64,000 nucleotides of DNA from Chitinophaga sp. sic0106 (GTDB taxonomy: Bacteria; Bacteroidota; Bacteroidia; Chitinophagales; Chitinophagaceae), in assembly GCF_019219075.1 (NCBI RefSeq), contig NZ_JAHUWJ010000007.1, positions 62,001 to 126,000 of the forward strand, in the 5' to 3' direction. The notes under the pieces were generated by a model, which did not search any database, was not told the origin of the DNA, and was given only the letters and a program-made list of their open reading frames with translations. The position numbers were made by a program, and so were the translations under genes. Below are positions 25,658-35,720 of the stretch, one piece after another; within the stretch, counting starts at the first letter, position 1, and each line of letters begins with the position of its first letter.

Positions 25658-28504
25658 TTAAAATAATGCTTTCACGCCCAGATTATAAAAGCGGGTTTGA
25701 GGGGCACTACCGATGTTTAATTCCAGTGTTTCCCGCTCCTGCGCGATGGTCAGCAGGTTAGCGCCACTCACGTATACGCCCAGCTCCCGTACAAACTTCT
25801 TTTTGCCGATCAGCTTATTCAGGTCGTAGGTAAGCTGTACCCTGCCCAGGTCGAAGCGATTGGTGCTGTACAACCAGAAGTCGGAAGAACGGAAATTATT
25901 ATCGCTGTTTAACGTGGTGAGGCGCGGATAAGTAGCGGTGGCCTTGTTAGCTTCCGTCCAGCGGTTGCGCGTCACTACTGAATACTTATCTTCTCCGTCT
26001 ACCCAGAAATATGAATTATTTTTCATGGCATAAGCGCCATAGCGGCCTACGCCGAGGGCAAAGAAAGACAGGTCTTTCCATTTTGCCTCCAGGTGTACGC
26101 CCAATGTAAGCGGAGCGCCTGACCAGCCGGCTTTCCCGAGATACACTTCATCTCTCCCATCAATAATACCATCTCCGTTCTGGTCTTTATACTTGATATC
26201 ACCGGGTTTTACCTGACCGAACGACTGGGCAGGCGATTTACTAATATCATCCTGATCCTGGAAAAATCCGAGGTTTTGCAATCCCCAGATAGCATCCAGT
26301 GGCTTGTTCTGCCGGTACTGATACGCATCCTCGTAGACCTCTGCCCGTTTGGAAGCCACTGCTTTGTAGTAAGTGCCCGATACGCCGAGGGTCCAGTCCA
26401 CCTGCCCGATATGTTTATTAACGTTAACGCCTATATCAAAACCAGTACGGGTATCATCATTGTAATTCACAAAAGGAATAAAGGAAGATACCGGCCATCC
26501 GGTGTTATAGTATGACGGGAATAACACGGCCGCCTGTACGATATTACCGGTGTTTTTATTTTTGAACGCGGTGAAATTGAATTCAATCAGCTTATGAAAA
26601 AGCGACGCTTCCAGGTTGATATTTACTTCATCTCTTCTGGGAAAAGTCATGTCAGGGTTATCACCCCGCCGCGACTCTGTAGCAGGAATACCGCTACCAT
26701 CTTTCCAGCCGTACCAGGAGCCGTCTACCGTGTAATAGCCCTGGTATAAATAGTAACTGGCGATGTCAAGGTCGGTATGCAGGCGGCCTGCGGAAGCACT
26801 TATTTTCAACAGGTCCAGCCAGTCGGCAGAACGAAGAAAGTTCTCCTGGCTTAGATTCCAGGCCACTGAAAGTGTGGGCGACAATGCCTGGCGATTTCCT
26901 TGCGGCAGCTTAGCAGAATGGATGTAGGCGCTATTGAAATCAACGAAGTATTTACGCTTATAATTATAACCCAGGTGCAGTCCCAGGTTGGCGTTACTCA
27001 CTTTATGGTACACGGCGGATTCCGACTGCTGGAAACCATTCACCAGGAAGGTAGCAGATATAAAATGCTTCGCGGCCACGGAGGTCAGATAATCCAGCTG
27101 TGCAGTGGCGGCAATGGTTTGGCGGTACCAGGTATTGCTGACGTTTTGTACACCGGAAGTGGCGTCCTGTCCGTATTTGGTAAGACTGCTTATTAAATCC
27201 ACCCCTGAATAACTATTCCACTGCGGTTCATAGGTGGCATAGGAATTATTGTAGGCGAGATTATAGGTAGTGGAATAATCTACGGCCATGGTGGTTTTAA
27301 AAGTAAGGCCCTGCAGCACGTTTTTTAAATCAGCATTTACGCCGGTATTGAACTGAAACTGGCGACTGGTATAACTGTTATACCCACCGGCGTAGATAGC
27401 AGCAAACGGATTGGTTTGATCCAGCTGCGTGCCGCCGAGCAGGTATTTACCATCAATGATATGATTGCTGTTTTGCACCAACAGCTGTGAGGCATCATCT
27501 TCTGCTTCCAGCATGCTGAGCGGAATCAGTGGTGAAAAGCGGTAAGGCCTTAAGGTGGCGGCGCTGTTCCAGTAATTGGCATTTACCCCTTTACCGGTGT
27601 AGAAAATAGCCGTTGCATCTACATTACAGGAAATATAATCATTTAGGGAGATGTCAATGTTTCCGCGAATATTGAATCGGCCAGACCGGTCGTTTTTCTG
27701 CGCTTCGCCAAAGTTGAGCAGCGAGCCAGCCGTCCAGTAACCGATGTTGGTGTAGTACCTGGCCTTATCGTTACCACCGGATATTTCGGCGGTGGCATCG
27801 AGGCGGTTGTACATTTTTTTCAGGTATTCGTTGGAGTAGTAATCCAGGTTGGGATAGCGATAAGGATTTTTGCCGGAGGCGTAGTTATAAATGGTTTCAT
27901 CGCTATAGAGCTTGGAAAGTCCGTCGTTGGCGCGTGCTTCATTATACAGCGTCATGTATTCGGCAGAGCCGAGATATTCCGGGTAGGATTTCGGCACGTT
28001 TACACCTGTATTTACCCGCATATCAATATGTATGTTGCCCGCTTTTCCTCTTTTGGTGGTGATGGCCACCACGCCTTTGGCTGCTCTGCTGCCGTATAAC
28101 GCTACCGCCTCTACGCCTTTGAGGAAGGCGATGGATTGTATTTCGGTGGGCATCACGTTGCCTGCTTCTCTTGGCACGCCATCGATGAGCAGCAGGTAGC
28201 TACCCATGCCCCAGAGGCTGTTGCCGTTGAAGCCTGGCGCCAGGGCTTCCATCCCGTCCAGCGAATAGGTAATGTAATTTTTCTTCAGTAGTGACACCAT
28301 GTTCACTACAGGTATATTCATCGCCAGATTACGGTGGTGCACTACGTCAACGGCTACTCTAACCAGTTCCTCCTCTCCTCCCTGTTTGCTGCTATCCAGC
28401 TGTAAACCGGCAACAATCTGGCTATAGTCACTCCTGGTGGTATCCTGTGCCTGTGAGGCGGTACACGCGGCAGCGATGATGGTGGTTAATATGATCTGTT
28501 TCAT
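25658..28504 (-). CDS. xusC: SusC/RagA-family receptor lacking N-terminal domains (XusC-like)
   Basis: A 948-residue TonB-linked transporter. After the signal peptide (ends SQAQ) the protein goes almost straight to the plug (YLLLIDGVPREAGNVMP, VEAVALYGSRAAKGVVAITT), with no recognisable carboxypeptidase-D-like or STN domain. A TonB-box-like region (ELVRVAVDVVHH) precedes the plug. The barrel ends NLGVKALF. Together with the downstream SusD-like gene it should import large xylo-oligosaccharides. Compared with the first SusC of the operon (1137 residues), the missing N-terminal domains mean this copy cannot signal to FecR. Confidence 0.87.
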   Translation of the reverse strand: MKQIILTTIIAAACTASQAQDTTRSDYSQIVAGLQLDSSKQGGEEELVRVAVDVVHHRNLAMNIPVVNMVSLLKKNYITYSLDGMEALAPGFNGNSLWGMGSYLLLIDGVPREAGNVMPTEIQSIAFLKGVEAVALYGSRAAKGVVAITTKRGKAGNIHIDMRVNTGVNVPKSYPEYLGSAEYMTLYNEARANDGLSKLYSDETIYNYASGKNPYRYPNLDYYSNEYLKKMYNRLDATAEISGGNDKARYYTNIGYWTAGSLLNFGEAQKNDRSGRFNIRGNIDISLNDYISCNVDATAIFYTGKGVNANYWNSAATLRPYRFSPLIPLSMLEAEDDASQLLVQNSNHIIDGKYLLGGTQLDQTNPFAAIYAGGYNSYTSRQFQFNTGVNADLKNVLQGLTFKTTMAVDYSTTYNLAYNNSYATYEPQWNSYSGVDLISSLTKYGQDATSGVQNVSNTWYRQTIAATAQLDYLTSVAAKHFISATFLVNGFQQSESAVYHKVSNANLGLHLGYNYKRKYFVDFNSAYIHSAKLPQGNRQALSPTLSVAWNLSQENFLRSADWLDLLKISASAGRLHTDLDIASYYLYQGYYTVDGSWYGWKDGSGIPATESRRGDNPDMTFPRRDEVNINLEASLFHKLIEFNFTAFKNKNTGNIVQAAVLFPSYYNTGWPVSSFIPFVNYNDDTRTGFDIGVNVNKHIGQVDWTLGVSGTYYKAVASKRAEVYEDAYQYRQNKPLDAIWGLQNLGFFQDQDDISKSPAQSFGQVKPGDIKYKDQNGDGIIDGRDEVYLGKAGWSGAPLTLGVHLEAKWKDLSFFALGVGRYGAYAMKNNSYFWVDGEDKYSVVTRNRWTEANKATATYPRLTTLNSDNNFRSSDFWLYSTNRFDLGRVQLTYDLNKLIGKKKFVRELGVYVSGANLLTIAQERETLELNIGSAPQTRFYNLGVKALF

Positions 28505-28533
28505 GATAATTTCCTTTTACAATGATGAAGCTA

Positions 28534-30414
28534 TTACCAGCCTGGATTCTGTGGAAACTCGAGGTACATGCTTGCATCCGAATTTTTCAATGGCAGCCAG
28601 TAGTGTTTAGTACTGTACTTGCGTTCGAGTATTACTACTTCCCGCAAGTTGTTCACCTTGTTGAGTTTAGGGTCGGTGGTATTGAAAGTCCCTGTTCTGT
28701 CAAATTCAACGGATTTTTTCAGTGTATACGGACTTTCGATCAGCAGCATCCATCTGCGGAGGTCATTGAAGCGGTGGCCTTCGAAGGAGAGTTCTACGGC
28801 ACGTTCGCGTCTTAGTTCTTCCATAAAGCTTTCCAGCGAACCGAGGAATTTAGTGGCCACATGCCCTGCTCCTGCGCGGTCGCGGATAACGTTTACGGCA
28901 TCAACGGCAGTTTTGCCGTAGCTGGCTACACTGGCGGAAGCGGAGCCATAGCCTGCGGCGGCGGCTTCTGCATACATGAGGTACACATCGGCCAGGCGCA
29001 TATATGGCAAATGGATATTGAGACTTTTATCGTAGGAATAGCCCTGGTCGTATTCGTTGGCGGTGCGTGGAATAAATTTGTACAGGAGATAACCCGTACG
29101 GCTACCCGTAGATATATTGCGGTAGCTACCGTTAGTATAAAGATTGGCGTACCGGTCTGTTTCCGGGGTGATCGCACCTTGTACACATCTTACGCCATCG
29201 AACACAATATCATTGTAGAACCGCGGATCGCGGCCTTTCCATGGATAGGCAGGATCATAGCCCGATTCAGCGTCGGCCTGGGTGATGTCCTTTATGGGTA
29301 AACCATTGGCCATGCCGTAGTTATCCACGTAATTCGCTGTAGGGAGAAATTTAACATCTCCCCCGGATAATAATGATGGTTGATACTGCTTGCTGGTACC
29401 ATAGTTGGAGCTGTTACCATTGAAATAAGGCCCCTGGAAAATAGCTTCTGTACCGCCCGCCAGCAGCCAGTTTTGGCCGGTAGTATAAAAGTTCGTGTAG
29501 TATTTGGAGAATTCAATCAGGCTGTAAGGTGCCTCTCCGTTTTCGCAGAGTGAAAGCAGTTGTGCAAAGGCATCCGCGGCCTTTTTACAGTAATCAGGGT
29601 TATAATTTTTATTTCCGGTAGAAGCGAAATTCATCAGGGGACTACCGGCCCATAAATAGTTTTTGCCGAGATAGCCCAGTGCCATTATTTTGTTGATACG
29701 CAGGGTATTTTTCCCAAGCGTTCTTTTACCTGCGGTGGTATTATCCCAATGCACCGGCAGGATGGCGGCGGCTTCTTTGAAATCCGCTGCTGCCTTGTCC
29801 GCACATTCCTGGTAGCTGAGCCGCGGCAGGGTGAGCTTCTGATCTCCGGGTAACACTTTATCTATATAAGGCAGGCCACCAAAATATTGCATAAACATAA
29901 AGTGGAACCAGCCACGGAAAAACAAGAGCTGCCCTTTGATCAGGTTTTTTTCTTCATCGGTTGCATCCTTTAGTTTACCGATATTTTCCAGGCCCAGATT
30001 GGCTTTGCGGATACCGTACCAGCCGAGCCTCCACAGGGATTTTGAAAAACGGTCGTCGTTGGTATTGGTGGTGTTCCTGTCCATCCAGCCGGCCTGCCAC
30101 CCATCGTACTGTGCCTGCCAGCCCCAGAAATCACCATTGTCTATTTTTACCACAAAATGAAAATCACGGGCAGTAGACTGGATTTCATCTTCCCCCCAAT
30201 TCCAGGAATTGGTCCAGTAAGCATTGGAGAAGTCAGGGATGCAGTTATACAACTCTTCTGTAAAGCCCTGGAAATTAGTAAAATTTTTAAAGGCATCATC
30301 ACCGGAAACGATGGACTCATCTGCCCTGTCGAGGTATTTTTTACAAGATACCAGACCGGTGGTGAGTATAATCGCGAGGGTGAGCAACAGCGTTTTGATA
30401 TACTTAGTCATCAT
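28534..30414 (-). CDS. xusB: RagB/SusD-family lipoprotein (XusB-like)
   Basis: A 626-residue surface lipoprotein (lipobox LVSC, KKYLDRADE). SusD features are the N-terminal TPR-like helices (FQGFTEELYNCIP, LLFFRGWFHFMFMQYFGGLP), AAADFKEAAAILPVHW, and the C-terminal block ERAVELSFEGHRFNDLRRWM. It follows the first SusC-like gene by 11 nt and should act as its glycan-binding lid. Assigned XusB by order in the cluster. Confidence 0.87.
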   Translation of the reverse strand: MMTKYIKTLLLTLAIILTTGLVSCKKYLDRADESIVSGDDAFKNFTNFQGFTEELYNCIPDFSNAYWTNSWNWGEDEIQSTARDFHFVVKIDNGDFWGWQAQYDGWQAGWMDRNTTNTNDDRFSKSLWRLGWYGIRKANLGLENIGKLKDATDEEKNLIKGQLLFFRGWFHFMFMQYFGGLPYIDKVLPGDQKLTLPRLSYQECADKAAADFKEAAAILPVHWDNTTAGKRTLGKNTLRINKIMALGYLGKNYLWAGSPLMNFASTGNKNYNPDYCKKAADAFAQLLSLCENGEAPYSLIEFSKYYTNFYTTGQNWLLAGGTEAIFQGPYFNGNSSNYGTSKQYQPSLLSGGDVKFLPTANYVDNYGMANGLPIKDITQADAESGYDPAYPWKGRDPRFYNDIVFDGVRCVQGAITPETDRYANLYTNGSYRNISTGSRTGYLLYKFIPRTANEYDQGYSYDKSLNIHLPYMRLADVYLMYAEAAAAGYGSASASVASYGKTAVDAVNVIRDRAGAGHVATKFLGSLESFMEELRRERAVELSFEGHRFNDLRRWMLLIESPYTLKKSVEFDRTGTFNTTDPKLNKVNNLREVVILERKYSTKHYWLPLKNSDASMYLEFPQNPGW

Positions 30415-30425
30415 AGTGGAATAGC

Positions 30426-33400
30426 TTAGAAAGTTATGTTAGCACCCAGGTTATAACGCTTCACAGTAGGATAGGCGCCCTGAGATGCCCAGCCGGTACC
30501 GGCAAAGTTGGATTCACGGTCGTCCGGCATTTTTGTCCAGGTAAGCAGGTTGTTACCGTTCAGGTAAACCCGCAGGGCGGACAGTCCCAGTGTTTTAATA
30601 AAGCCGGTATTAAACGTATAGGCGATTTCGGCATTTTTCAGACGCACATAAGACCCGTCGTACATATACTGCGTACCTCTGTAATAGCCCGCCGGAGTGG
30701 ATAACCAACGCAGCATGGGAATCACGCCGGTTGTGTTATCCTTTGTCCAGTAGGCGCCTTCATCATATACTAAATGGCTTTGTGAGCTGAGACTATTAAA
30801 CACTACCTGGCGCGTAGCATTGTTGGTGCCATAGAATTGTACAAACACGCTGAAGCCTTTCCAGTCGGCCCCCAGCGTGGCATTATAAGTATTCTGTGGC
30901 CAGGAGGAATAACCGTATGGAATGTTGTCCTGGGCATCGATAATACCATCGCCGTTATAGTCCACGAGGTAGTAGTTACCGGGCAGTTTCTGGTTATCGT
31001 TGGTGTTATTGATGGTGCTGCCGTACAGCTCATCCCAGGTGTTATAGGTACCCTGACTCACATACGAATAGGTTTGCCCGATTTCTTTCCCTTCTGTTTT
31101 CTGGTAATCCGGTAAGAGTTCGGGGTTATCCGCTTCCAGGATTTTGTTTTGGGAGTGGGTCATGTTCAGGTCGGCCCAGAGGCGCAGTTTATTCCGGAAC
31201 GTATGATTGAAGTGTAGTTCTATTTCATAGCCTTGTGATTGTACTCTGCCGAGGTTAGCCACGGGAGCGGTGGTACCGTAGTAAGACGGGATGGAGCGGC
31301 TACCGCCGGCCAATAATATTTCACTGCGGAGGTCGCGGAAGAAATCCACCTTACCGGTGACGAGGCCGTTGAGAAGGCCGAAGTCGGCACCGAGATTTGT
31401 TTTTTCTACTTTTTCCCAGTGCAGGTCCGGGTTGCCTACTACTGATTCGCGGTACCAGGTGTAAGGGCTGTATTCTGCGTCTACGCCGGAGGTGCCCAGG
31501 CGTGTTTGGCCGCCATAGCCCCATTGCGACATATACAACCATCTGCCGTTGATATTATCATCCCCTATTTGTCCGTAGGAGGCGCGTAGTTTAAACAGGT
31601 CGAGGAATTTCAGGGACTGCATAAATTTCTCTTTGCTTACGATCCAGCCCAGGCCTCCGGAGGAGAAGAAGGCGAAGCGATTTTCGGCGCTGAATTTTTC
31701 GGATCCGTTATAGGCCCCGTTATATTCCATCATGTATTTACCTGCGTAATTGTAGGTGGTACGGAATACCCAGTCCTCGCGGTAGTTGGGTATTTCGCTG
31801 CCGGATGCACTCTGGTTCCTGTTAAACAGTCCCATGGCAGATACATTGTGTTTCTGGCCGATGGTGGTGGCGTAGTTGAGCTGGCCCTGGTAGAACAATC
31901 TTCTTTGGTTGCCGGTAACGGTACCGGAGGCTGTTCTCCATTTGGCGCCTTCCTGGAAGTCGAAGTTGGTAACTCCATCCAGTTTTTGTTTGTAGATGAC
32001 CAGTCCTGTTTCAGGGTCTATCCATTTACGTTGAGTATCGTTGTAGAGGTCACTGATACCTCTGTCGCTTTCAACGAAGGTATTATCCAGTGATATGGTG
32101 GCATTGAACCGGAGGCCTCTTACGAGCATATCCAGGTTTTGGTCGATGGAGAAGTCGGTGGTGATACGAGTGGTCGTCTGATACTGTATACCACCAATGG
32201 CCAGTGAGCGGGCGGAGTTCTCTGCTCTTCCTTCGCTGGGTGAATAGAAGCCCCAGGAGCCATCGGCGTACACGGGCATAAACACATCCGGAGCGGTGGT
32301 ATAGGCATCGATCCAGGCGCCGTACTGGTTGCCGCTAAAACCCCAGGGGCTTTTTCTGGACCCATAGGAGCCGAATAAGTTCGTTTTAAATAAGGTAGAG
32401 GGGGTTAGCTGGAAATCTAGATTGCTGCGAACGTTGAGGCGCTTAAAGCCAAATCCGGGCTTATATCCCCTGCTGTTATCATATATCTTGAACAAGTCGC
32501 CTTCGCTGAGGAAGTCGGCGCTGGTAAAATACTTTACTGCTCTGGTGCCGCCGCTGATGTTTACGCTGGCGTTATTGGACATGGCATAGTCCTTAAACAG
32601 CACTTTGGCCCAGTCCACGTTTGGGTAGCGTTCTGCTTCTTCCAGGCTGGCGGGGTTACGGTATTTCTGAAGGATAGCTTCCGGGAGGTAGTCGTTCCAT
32701 GATTCCGGCTTTAGTGCCAGTTCATATTCGATGGCCTGGTTGCGGATGCTGAGGGCGTCGTAGGAGTCGTATTTGCCGGGGAGTTTGGACGGCACTTTCA
32801 TGATGGTGTTGACGGTTCCCCGGATGGAGGCTTTGCCGGCCTGTCCTCTTTTGGTGGTGATGAGTATAACGCCGTTGGCCCCACGCACCCCGAATACGGC
32901 GGTGGCGGAGGCATCTTTGAGCACGGAGATGGATTCCACCGAGCTGATGTCGACGCTGGTCATGGGCCGTTCCACACCATCTACGAGCACGAGGGGATCT
33001 GAGTTGTTCCAGGTGCTGCGGCCCCTGATGATGATGCGGGGGTCTTCTTCTCCCGGCAGGCCGGTGCTGGAGGAGGTGATGAGTCCGGGCAGGTTGCCGG
33101 TGAGGGCGGCGCCTACGCTGGATACGCCGCCGGCGCGTTCCAGTACGGTGCCGCTTACCTGCGACACCGCTGCTACCACGCTTTCCTTTTTCTGGCGGCC
33201 GTAACCTACTACTACAAAGTCGCTCATGGATACAGATACCGGCAGTAGTTGTATGGCTACCGGCGACTGCCCGGTTTTCAGTGCCAGCTCTCCGGGGGCG
33301 TAGCCCATGTAGGTCACCAGCAATACTGCTTTGGCATTGGACACCTGGATGGTAAAGGACCCATCGAGGCGGGTGATGGCTGAGTTAGCCGTACCTTTTT

Positions 33401-33839
33401 CTACTACCGAGGCGCCGGCGAGTGGTTCGTTTTTTTCGTTGACTACTTTCCCTTTTACCGTTTCGTTTACCAGGGCGGCGGTGATTTTTTCAGCGCCGAG
33501 CGGCACGATGGTGACCAGGTTAGCGTTGATTTTACGGTAGGTCAGCGCGGTGTTTTCCAGGGCAATGCCGAGGACTTCCTCCACCGATGCGTTTCTAACG
33601 TGGATGCTTACACGCTTTTCTCGTGGAAGAATTTCTTCCTTGTAGACAAAACGGTAACGTCCCTGGGATTCGATTGCTTTGAATACCCGGATGAGGTCTA
33701 CTTTATTTAAAGTGAGACTGATGGCATCCTGTGAAGGGGCATTGGTAAAGGATAGCAGGAAGAGCATGCCGGTGATCAGCAGTGTGCATTTTGCCGGGAG
33801 CGCCCAGGCAAGCAGCAGTTTTTTGGCCATGTTGTTCAT
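30426..33839 (-). CDS. xusA: SusC/RagA-family receptor with STN domain (XusA-like)
   Basis: A 1137-residue TonB-linked transporter. After a long signal region (two possible starts, residues 1 and 4) comes an STN signalling domain (about 35-110; LTLNKVDLIRVFKAIESQGR), a carboxypeptidase-like domain (about 125-205; VKGKVVNEKNEPLAGASVVE), the plug (VDGVERPMTSVDISSVESIS, LKDASATAVFGVRGANGVIL) and the barrel ending NLGANITF. The STN domain is the part that contacts FecR-type anti-sigma factors, and a FecR gene lies directly upstream. This receptor therefore probably both imports xylo-oligosaccharides and reports their presence. Confidence 0.9.
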   Translation of the reverse strand: MNNMAKKLLLAWALPAKCTLLITGMLFLLSFTNAPSQDAISLTLNKVDLIRVFKAIESQGRYRFVYKEEILPREKRVSIHVRNASVEEVLGIALENTALTYRKINANLVTIVPLGAEKITAALVNETVKGKVVNEKNEPLAGASVVEKGTANSAITRLDGSFTIQVSNAKAVLLVTYMGYAPGELALKTGQSPVAIQLLPVSVSMSDFVVVGYGRQKKESVVAAVSQVSGTVLERAGGVSSVGAALTGNLPGLITSSSTGLPGEEDPRIIIRGRSTWNNSDPLVLVDGVERPMTSVDISSVESISVLKDASATAVFGVRGANGVILITTKRGQAGKASIRGTVNTIMKVPSKLPGKYDSYDALSIRNQAIEYELALKPESWNDYLPEAILQKYRNPASLEEAERYPNVDWAKVLFKDYAMSNNASVNISGGTRAVKYFTSADFLSEGDLFKIYDNSRGYKPGFGFKRLNVRSNLDFQLTPSTLFKTNLFGSYGSRKSPWGFSGNQYGAWIDAYTTAPDVFMPVYADGSWGFYSPSEGRAENSARSLAIGGIQYQTTTRITTDFSIDQNLDMLVRGLRFNATISLDNTFVESDRGISDLYNDTQRKWIDPETGLVIYKQKLDGVTNFDFQEGAKWRTASGTVTGNQRRLFYQGQLNYATTIGQKHNVSAMGLFNRNQSASGSEIPNYREDWVFRTTYNYAGKYMMEYNGAYNGSEKFSAENRFAFFSSGGLGWIVSKEKFMQSLKFLDLFKLRASYGQIGDDNINGRWLYMSQWGYGGQTRLGTSGVDAEYSPYTWYRESVVGNPDLHWEKVEKTNLGADFGLLNGLVTGKVDFFRDLRSEILLAGGSRSIPSYYGTTAPVANLGRVQSQGYEIELHFNHTFRNKLRLWADLNMTHSQNKILEADNPELLPDYQKTEGKEIGQTYSYVSQGTYNTWDELYGSTINNTNDNQKLPGNYYLVDYNGDGIIDAQDNIPYGYSSWPQNTYNATLGADWKGFSVFVQFYGTNNATRQVVFNSLSSQSHLVYDEGAYWTKDNTTGVIPMLRWLSTPAGYYRGTQYMYDGSYVRLKNAEIAYTFNTGFIKTLGLSALRVYLNGNNLLTWTKMPDDRESNFAGTGWASQGAYPTVKRYNLGANITF

Positions 33840-33895
33840 AACTTATCAAAACGTGAAAAATAGTAGCCCGGCGGGACAAAGCTCCGCCTGAAGGC

Positions 33896-33905
33896 CAAGT
33901 GGAAT
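33896..33905 (-). promoter_or_regulatory. Shared ATTCCACTTG motif upstream of xusA
   Basis: The minus-strand 10-mer ATTCCACTTG lies 57 nt before the xusA start. An identical 10-mer lies 26 nt before the fecR-like gene. It is a candidate recognition element for the local ECF sigma factor; two copies only, so weak. Confidence 0.3.
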
Positions 33906-33949
33906 TACTTTTACCTTCTGTTGATTATCTCTTTTGTATCAGCAATTTA

Positions 33950-35029
33950 TTATCGGTTGATTGTTACGGTATTTCCTTCAATAGTATAGTGGAATCCGCC
34001 GGTGAGCCTTAATGCTTCCAGTACTTCTTCCAGCTTTTCATTTTCGAATAGTCCGGTATAATTAGCATCGTTGAGGCGGCTGTCGGCAATGATAACCTGT
34101 ACATTATACCAGCGCTCAATTTTTCCGGCGATACTCTCTAAATTTTCCTTGTCGAACATGAGCTGGTTTTTCACCCAGGCTGACTCCAGGTTATTACTGC
34201 TATCCCGGCCCCAGTAGCGGATTTTACTAAGTACTATCAGGGGACTTTCTTCTGATGATTTTGGTCCTGTCAGGGTATAGGCGGCGCTATCGATTTTACC
34301 GCTGTTCACTACAATTTTTTCTTTTGGTTTTAGTATGATCTTTTTTCCCGGATCATTGCGGAGTGTTACTTCTACGGCTCCCCGTACCAGCGCTGCTTCT
34401 GTTTCCTTCTCTTCTTCATATGACCTTACGTTGAAGGCCGTACCCAATACCCGCAGGTCAATGGTGCTGGTATGGATCACGAATGGCCGGTTTTTGTCGG
34501 CCGCCACATCAAAAAAAGCTTCACCGGAGAGCAGCACTTCCCTTGTATCGCTTTTAAAGTTACCGGTGTAGGTCAACCTGCTGCCCACGTTGAGCCACAC
34601 GGCGGTTCCATCCGGCAACTGTAGCTTCATACGTTGGCCGGACCGGGTTTTATAAGTGTGACTGGCCTGTTTGCCTAGCGTGTATCCATTACTGTTAGAC
34701 AGATATTTTATACCGGCGAAACAGATAAAAACTACCGCGGCAGCGGTCATCCATTGCCAGGGTTTTACCCGCTTTGCAGTTGCCTGAGGCACTGGTTGAC
34801 TAACAGGTTCCGGGCGATGCAGCCGGTTCAGGTGCCGCAGCCATGCCTCGTCTTTATTGACGCCCAGGCCGGCATGCCTGGCATTCCAGATAGCTGTCAG
34901 CATTTGCAGTTCGTCTTTCAGCGAGGAATCCTGCGCCATCAGCTGATCTAATTGCGCCAGTTCCTCCGGGGTAGCTTCCCCGCTTAACTTCAGACTTACT
35001 AATAACCAAATTCTTTGATCTAACGGCAT
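33950..35029 (-). CDS. FecR-family anti-sigma regulator
   Basis: A 359-residue inner-membrane protein. The cytoplasmic N-terminus (about 1-90, LSGEATPEELAQLDQLMAQD) would hold the sigma factor, one membrane span follows (WMTAAAVVFICFAGIKYL), then the periplasmic FecR domain (RSGQRMKLQLPDGTAVWLN, LLSGEAFFDVAADKNRPF, IDLRVLGTAFNVRSYEEE) and an STN-like C-terminal part (LEEVLEALRLTGGFHYTIEG). It lies between the sigma gene and the STN-containing SusC gene, the standard trans-envelope switch. It should release the sigma factor when XusA is loaded with substrate. Confidence 0.92.
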   Translation of the reverse strand: MPLDQRIWLLVSLKLSGEATPEELAQLDQLMAQDSSLKDELQMLTAIWNARHAGLGVNKDEAWLRHLNRLHRPEPVSQPVPQATAKRVKPWQWMTAAAVVFICFAGIKYLSNSNGYTLGKQASHTYKTRSGQRMKLQLPDGTAVWLNVGSRLTYTGNFKSDTREVLLSGEAFFDVAADKNRPFVIHTSTIDLRVLGTAFNVRSYEEEKETEAALVRGAVEVTLRNDPGKKIILKPKEKIVVNSGKIDSAAYTLTGPKSSEESPLIVLSKIRYWGRDSSNNLESAWVKNQLMFDKENLESIAGKIERWYNVQVIIADSRLNDANYTGLFENEKLEEVLEALRLTGGFHYTIEGNTVTINR

Positions 35030-35054
35030 ATACAGCTAACTGTTATAATAGGGA

Positions 35055-35064
35055 CAAGTGGAAT
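35055..35064 (-). promoter_or_regulatory. Shared ATTCCACTTG motif upstream of fecR-like gene
   Basis: Second copy of the minus-strand 10-mer ATTCCACTTG, in the short gap between the sigma gene and the fecR-like gene. See the copy upstream of xusA. Confidence 0.3.
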
Positions 35065-35107
35065 AGTGAAAATGTACCAAAGGGAAATAAAAAAAATTCC
35101 CGGAGGG

Positions 35108-35701
35108 TTATGAGGGGGAAAAACGGTCGTGGAACTGAAACAGGGTTTTATACTGCGGCGGCAGTGCTTCCGTTACTTTTCTGACGGCGATAGCCAGCTG
35201 GTTGCGCACTGTGAGTACGGACAGGCCGAGGATGGCTGCCACCTCTTTGTACCGCATCCCGTCTTCCTTCACCAGCTGGAAAATGATCCGGCACTGTGGG
35301 GGCAGTTGCCGGATCGCTGTTTGTATTTTACGGATTATTTCGTTGGAGATGTAAAGGTTTTCCGGGCTATTGAACTCCATGACGGCTTCTACTTCCAGGT
35401 GATCCAGCTGTACCAGCTGCATTTTATTCTTTTGCGCATGGTGGTTGAGCGCAAAATTTTTGGTAATCACGTAGAGGTACACCCGGAGGTTTTCTATTTT
35501 ATTAATGGTGTTACGGATCTGCCAGAGTTTCACAAAAGCATCCGACACAATTTCTTCTGCCACCTCACTGGACTTCACAATTGTATAGGCAAACCGGTGC
35601 AGGCCATCGAATAACAGCAGGTACAGCGCATTGTAGGCTTTTATATCCTCATATAGGGCGATGCGCAACTGCAGATCTTTAATATGATTTTCTTGCTGCA
35701 T
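35108..35701 (-). CDS. ECF sigma-70 factor (Bacteroidota FecI-like)
   Basis: A 197-residue extracytoplasmic-function sigma factor. Region 2 is about 20-88 (LHRFAYTIVKSSEVAEEIVS, DAFVKLW); region 4 about 130-185 (LPPQCRIIFQLVKEDGMRYK, EVAAILGLSVLTVRNQL). No signal or extra C-terminal domain. It is 19 nt after the GH43-GH10 gene and 78 nt before its FecR partner. It should direct RNA polymerase to the xus operon when released. In the described Prevotella and Bacteroides xylan loci this control is exerted by a hybrid two-component sensor, so the sigma/anti-sigma pair is a different solution. Confidence 0.93.
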   Translation of the reverse strand: MQQENHIKDLQLRIALYEDIKAYNALYLLLFDGLHRFAYTIVKSSEVAEEIVSDAFVKLWQIRNTINKIENLRVYLYVITKNFALNHHAQKNKMQLVQLDHLEVEAVMEFNSPENLYISNEIIRKIQTAIRQLPPQCRIIFQLVKEDGMRYKEVAAILGLSVLTVRNQLAIAVRKVTEALPPQYKTLFQFHDRFSPS

Positions 35702-35720
35702 TTACCGGGTTTTAAGCGTA

